Source of the DNA: Cacconaster sp045114175
Lineage (GTDB): Bacteria > Bacteroidota > Bacteroidia > Bacteroidales > UBA932
Assembly: GCA_045114175.1 (NCBI GenBank)
Contig: JBGUJZ010000045.1
Location: forward strand, 1 to 51,211
Length of the DNA: 51,211 nt
Direction of reading: 5' to 3'
A program made the position numbers and the translations under genes. Each line of letters begins with the position of its first letter. The stretch's first letter is position 1. The notes under the pieces are model-generated. The model did no database searches. It saw nothing but the letters and a program-made list of their open reading frames with translations, and was not told the DNA's origin. This document shows, one piece after another, positions 48,476 to 51,211 of the stretch.

Positions 48476-49477
48476 TTACTGTTGTTCTTTAGATTCGATG
48501 TTATACTTGCTGATGTCCATGCCGAAAGAGAGTTTCAGACGATCCACGAGGGCATCGATTTCGCTGAGGGACTTCTTACCGAAGTTGCGGAACTTCATCA
48601 GTTCACCCCGCTGGTGGGAAACCAGGTCAGCGAAGGTTTCGATGTTGGCTGCCTTGAGGCAGTTGAGTGCGCGGACGGAAAGCTCCATATCGGAAAGCTT
48701 GGTGAGCAGGAGATGACGCATCCGAAGGTCCTCTTCGGTGATCTCGTTGCTCTCCACGTCTGCCGTGGACTCAAGCGTGATCTTTTCGTCGGAGAACAGC
48801 ATGAAGTGATAGATCAGGATACGAGCAGCTTCCTTGAGCGCATCAGCCGGGCTGATAGAGCCATCGGTTGTGATCTCAAAGACGAGCTTGTCGTAGTCGG
48901 TCTTCTGCTCCACGCGGTAGTCTTCCACCTTGTAATTCACGTTCTTGATCGGCGTGTAGATGGAGTCAATGGCGATGGTGTCCACCGGTGCATTTTCCAC
49001 CTTGTTTTCGTCTGCGGGCACATAGCCGCGGCCTTTGCCGATCCGGAAATCCATGCGGATCTCCACACTCGGCTCCATGGAGCAGATGTGAAGTTCCGGA
49101 TTGAGAACGGTGAAGTTGGAGAGACTCTTGGAGAGATCGCCAGCCGTAAACTCCTGTTTACCTGCGATGGTTACAGTTGCCACCTCGCTGTCAGCATCCT
49201 CAATCATTCTCTTGAAGCGGATCTGCTTGAGATTCAGGATGATGTCAACAACACTCTCGATCACGCCCGGGATGGTGTCGAACTCGTGGCGGACACCGTC
49301 GATCTTGATCGAAGTGATGGCGAAACCTTCCAGGGAGGAGAGCAGGATGCGACGCATAGCGTTACCAATGGTCGTACCGTAACCCGGTTCGAGCGGGCGG
49401 AATTCGAAACGACCGAAGGTATCGGTGGAGTCGAGCATGATCACCTTTTCCGGTTTCTGAAATGCTAAAATTGCCAT
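48476..49477 (-). CDS. rpoA: DNA-directed RNA polymerase alpha subunit
   Basis: The alpha subunit starts polymerase assembly and contacts upstream promoter DNA. The 333 residues have the N-terminal dimerisation domain (FEFRPLEPGYGTTIGNAMRR near 25, LLSSLEGFAITSIKIDGVRHEF) and the C-terminal domain (LTKLSDMELSVRALNCLKAA near 260 and LVSHQRGELMKFRNFGKKSL). It is full length. It stands between rpsD and rplQ, the usual order. Confidence 0.98.
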   Translation of the reverse strand: MAILAFQKPEKVIMLDSTDTFGRFEFRPLEPGYGTTIGNAMRRILLSSLEGFAITSIKIDGVRHEFDTIPGVIESVVDIILNLKQIRFKRMIEDADSEVATVTIAGKQEFTAGDLSKSLSNFTVLNPELHICSMEPSVEIRMDFRIGKGRGYVPADENKVENAPVDTIAIDSIYTPIKNVNYKVEDYRVEQKTDYDKLVFEITTDGSISPADALKEAARILIYHFMLFSDEKITLESTADVESNEITEEDLRMRHLLLTKLSDMELSVRALNCLKAANIETFADLVSHQRGELMKFRNFGKKSLSEIDALVDRLKLSFGMDISKYNIESKEQQ

Positions 49478-49496
49478 ATCAATTCAGTTTTGTTTA

Positions 49497-50102
49497 TTAC
49501 TTGGAGTACAACTCGACAATCAGCTGCTCATTGATGGTCTCAGGGATCTCAGCGCGAACCGGCATGTTGGCAAACTTGCCTTCGCATTTAGCTGCGTCCC
49601 ATTCCAACCAGGAGTACTTGCCCGCGCTGCGGGAAAGGCTGTCCTGAATTACTTCAAGGCTCTTGGAGCGCTCGCGGACGGCGACCGTATCACCCGGCTT
49701 CACGATTGCGGACGGCACATTGCAAACCTCACCGTTGAGGGTGATGTGGCAGTGCGACACCAGCTGGCGTGCAGCGGCACGGCTCGGAGCGATACCGAGA
49801 CGGTAAACGATGTTGTCGATACGGGATTCGAGGAGGAGAATCAGGTTCTCGCCGGTACGGCCTTTCATGCGGTTAGCCTCAGCATAGAATCTGCGGAACT
49901 GACGCTCAAGGATACCGTACATGTATTTGACCTTCTGCTTCTCAGCAAGCTGGATTCCGTACTCGGAAGTCTTCTTGCGCTTCTTTGCGAGGCCGTGCTG
50001 TCCCGGAGGATAGTTCTTCTTCTCAAAATACTTATCCGCACCATAGATAGGCTCGCCGAACTTGCGGGCGATTTTGGTCTTAGGACCTGTGTATCTTGCC
50101 AT
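49497..50102 (-). CDS. rpsD: 30S ribosomal protein S4
   Basis: S4 nucleates assembly of the 16S rRNA 5' domain. The 201 residues start MARYTGPKTKIARKFGEPIY and include NYPPGQHGLAKKRKKTSEYG and the S4 RNA-binding motif RLGIAPSRAAARQLVSHCHI near 97. The zinc-binding cysteines found in the N-terminus of some S4 proteins are absent. In several bacteria S4 represses its own operon; no binding site was identified here. Confidence 0.98.
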   Translation of the reverse strand: MARYTGPKTKIARKFGEPIYGADKYFEKKNYPPGQHGLAKKRKKTSEYGIQLAEKQKVKYMYGILERQFRRFYAEANRMKGRTGENLILLLESRIDNIVYRLGIAPSRAAARQLVSHCHITLNGEVCNVPSAIVKPGDTVAVRERSKSLEVIQDSLSRSAGKYSWLEWDAAKCEGKFANMPVRAEIPETINEQLIVELYSK

Positions 50103-50131
50103 ATTGTTAGAACTTTAAAATGAACGAATAA

Positions 50132-50521
50132 TTAGACTCTGCGGCGGCCCTTGGGACGGCAGCCATTGTGCGGAAGCGGCGTAACGTCGACGATCTCGGT
50201 GACCTCGATACCTGCTCCGTGCAGTGCGCGGATTGCGGACTCGCGGCCCTGGCCGGGACCTTTGACATACGCTTTGATCTTACGGAGACCGAGGTCATAG
50301 GCGATCTTTGCACAATCCTGTGCGGCGACCTGAGCGGCATACGGCGTGTTCTTCTTGGAACCGCGGAAGCCCATCTTGCCGGCAGAAGACCAGCTGATGA
50401 CCTGACCTTCGCTATTGGTCAGCGTAACGATGACATTGTTGAAAGTCGACGAAATATGGGCCTGACCATAAGCGTCAACCTTGACAACCCTCTTTTTGCT
50501 TGTTGTAGTTTTCTTTGCCAT
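50132..50521 (-). CDS. rpsK: 30S ribosomal protein S11
   Basis: S11 lies on the platform of the small subunit near the E site. The 129 residues include AHISSTFNNVIVTLTNSEGQ, SWSSAGKMGFRGSKKNTPYA, VKGPGQGRESAIRALHGAGI and the C-terminal DVTPLPHNGCRPKGRRRV. All conserved blocks are present. Confidence 0.98.
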   Translation of the reverse strand: MAKKTTTSKKRVVKVDAYGQAHISSTFNNVIVTLTNSEGQVISWSSAGKMGFRGSKKNTPYAAQVAAQDCAKIAYDLGLRKIKAYVKGPGQGRESAIRALHGAGIEVTEIVDVTPLPHNGCRPKGRRRV

Positions 50522-50531
50522 AATCTAACCC

Positions 50532-50909
50532 TTATTTAGTTGCTTTCTTCTTGTTGGCGACGGTCTTCTTCTTGCCTTTACGGGTACGAGCATTGTTCTT
50601 GGTGCTCTGGCCACGGACGGGCAGGCCGAGACGGTGACGGATGCCGCGGTAGCAGCCGATATCCATCAGTCGCTTGATGTTCAATTGAACGCTGGAACGG
50701 AGTTCGCCTTCAATCTTGTATTCGTTTGCAATCTTGCTGCGGATTGCGGTAATCTGATCGTCAGTCCAATCCTTGACTTTCGTATTGACGTCGATATTCA
50801 GTTCGTTAAGGATTTTCCGTGCAGAGCTGCGACCGATTCCGAAGATGTAGGTCAGACCTACTTCTCCACGCTTGTTGTTGGGTAAATCAACACCGGCTAT
50901 ACGTGCCAT
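50532..50909 (-). CDS. rpsM: 30S ribosomal protein S13
   Basis: S13 is a head protein that contacts the P-site tRNA and bridges to the large subunit. The 125 residues begin MARIAGVDLPNNKRGEVGLT and carry the helix-hairpin-helix YIFGIGRSSARKILNEL, GCYRGIRHRLGLPVRGQ and a Lys-rich tail. It is 10 bases upstream of rpsK. Confidence 0.98.
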   Translation of the reverse strand: MARIAGVDLPNNKRGEVGLTYIFGIGRSSARKILNELNIDVNTKVKDWTDDQITAIRSKIANEYKIEGELRSSVQLNIKRLMDIGCYRGIRHRLGLPVRGQSTKNNARTRKGKKKTVANKKKATK

Positions 50910-50949
50910 AATCTATTTTTTACTTTTTAATGTTTACAAAATTAAAAAA

Positions 50950-51066
50950 TCAACCTTGGCGCATCTTGAATTTCGGATTCTTCTTGCAGATGACATACAA
51001 GCGGCCTTTGCGCTTCACGATTTTGCAATCCTCACTACGCTTTTTAATGGATGTTTTAACTTTCAT
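50950..51066 (-). CDS. rpmJ: 50S ribosomal protein L36, zinc-free type
   Basis: A 38-residue protein. It reads MKVKTSIKKRSEDCKIVKRK followed by GRLYVICKKNPKFKMRQG. In zinc-binding L36 the ligands are CxxC, C and H. Here the first Cys is Ser and the His is Phe, so zinc cannot be bound normally. This is the usual form in Bacteroidetes. It lies between infA and rpsM. Confidence 0.95.
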   Translation of the reverse strand: MKVKTSIKKRSEDCKIVKRKGRLYVICKKNPKFKMRQG

Positions 51067-51079
51067 GGTTTATGTTTTT

Positions 51080-51211
51080 TTATTTGTATCTGAAAGAAAT
51101 GCGACCTTTCGTCAAATCGTACGGCGACATCTCAACCCTGACCTTGTCGCCCGGCAGGATCCGGATGTAGTGCATACGCATTTTCCCGGAAATATGGGCT
51201 ATAATGACATG
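51080..51211 (-). CDS. infA: Translation initiation factor IF-1 (3' part; start beyond the window)
   Basis: The last 43 codons and stop of IF-1, an S1-like OB-fold factor that occupies the ribosomal A site during initiation. It reads HVIIAHISGKMRMHYIRILP, then GDKVRVEMSPYDLTKGRISF and RYK. This agrees with the conserved C-terminus of IF-1. The gene is cut by the right edge, and the infA-rpmJ-rpsM order is the normal one. Confidence 0.95.
   Translation of the reverse strand, partial: HVIIAHISGKMRMHYIRILPGDKVRVEMSPYDLTKGRISFRYK

Overview
The window looks like chromosomal DNA from an anaerobic, fermentative member of the order Bacteroidales. Four things support this: (i) repeated promoter elements of the Bacteroidetes type TTTG-N18-20-TAnnTTTG, most often TATCTTTG; (ii) Bacteroidetes gene content and order (RseC-RnfBCDGEA, OstA-like protein, M23 peptidases, fimbrillin-like and BspA-like lipoproteins, GSCFA protein, UDP-epimerase-type threonine dehydrogenase); (iii) the zinc-free forms of ribosomal proteins L36 and S4; (iv) pyruvate:ferredoxin oxidoreductase, Rnf and the [FeFe]-hydrogenase maturase HydF, which describe a ferredoxin-based anaerobic energy economy. 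Base composition is moderately GC-rich, so long open frames opposite real genes are common and are treated here as shadows. No insertion sequence, prophage, integrase or CRISPR array was seen.

Layout. 1-305: apparent leader and promoter of an rRNA operon running off the left edge, then tRNA-His. 318-4860 (minus): nifJ and fabD. 4924-6832 (plus): tRNA-Arg and a pyruvate/oxaloacetate carboxyltransferase. 6822-12621 (minus): an envelope operon of guaB (IMPDH without CBS domains), a lipoprotein foldase-like protein, a SurA-like isomerase and an OstA-like protein. 12708-13977: a divergent pair (radical SAM protein, small conserved protein). 14047-19256 (minus): pnp, rpsO, tRNA-Pro, an OlsB/GlsB-like acyltransferase and glyA. 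19338-19862 (plus): a SpoU-type RNA methyltransferase. 19866-31521 (minus): an unbroken 14-gene run from two M23 peptidases through a MerR regulator, a Nif3-like protein, a zinc-ribbon coiled-coil protein, dnaB and a DUF3108-like protein to the complete Rnf complex. 31611-37321 (plus): alaS, an LptF/G permease fused to methionyl-tRNA formyltransferase, and thiamine pyrophosphokinase. 37322-37709: a gene-free stretch with a tandem, structured, terminator-bearing repeat. 37710-38594 (minus): a secreted esterase. 38673-43826 (plus): hydF and two surface lipoproteins. 43908-47802: ornithine aminotransferase, threonine dehydrogenase, queG and a GSCFA protein. 47856-51211 (minus): the end of the ribosomal-protein supercluster (infA, rpmJ, rpsM, rpsK, rpsD, rpoA, rplQ).

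How it works together. NifJ makes reduced ferredoxin from pyruvate. Rnf can pass those electrons to NAD+ while pumping ions. HydF implies that a hydrogenase elsewhere can use them as well. The carboxyltransferase would connect pyruvate with oxaloacetate. Envelope biogenesis recurs throughout: OstA-like and LptF/G proteins (LPS transport), SurA-like foldases, M23 peptidases and an aminolipid acyltransferase next to the glycine-producing GlyA.

Most noteworthy: the duplicated 73-bp structured repeat at 37.5 kb; the LptF/G-Fmt fusion; a 21-bp palindrome inserted exactly between codons of the OstA-like gene; a biotinyl domain with no acceptor lysine; a tRNA promoter nested against a terminator hairpin; and a lipoprotein with a complete glutamine-amidotransferase-like Cys-His-Glu triad paired with a BspA-like leucine-rich lipoprotein downstream of hydF.
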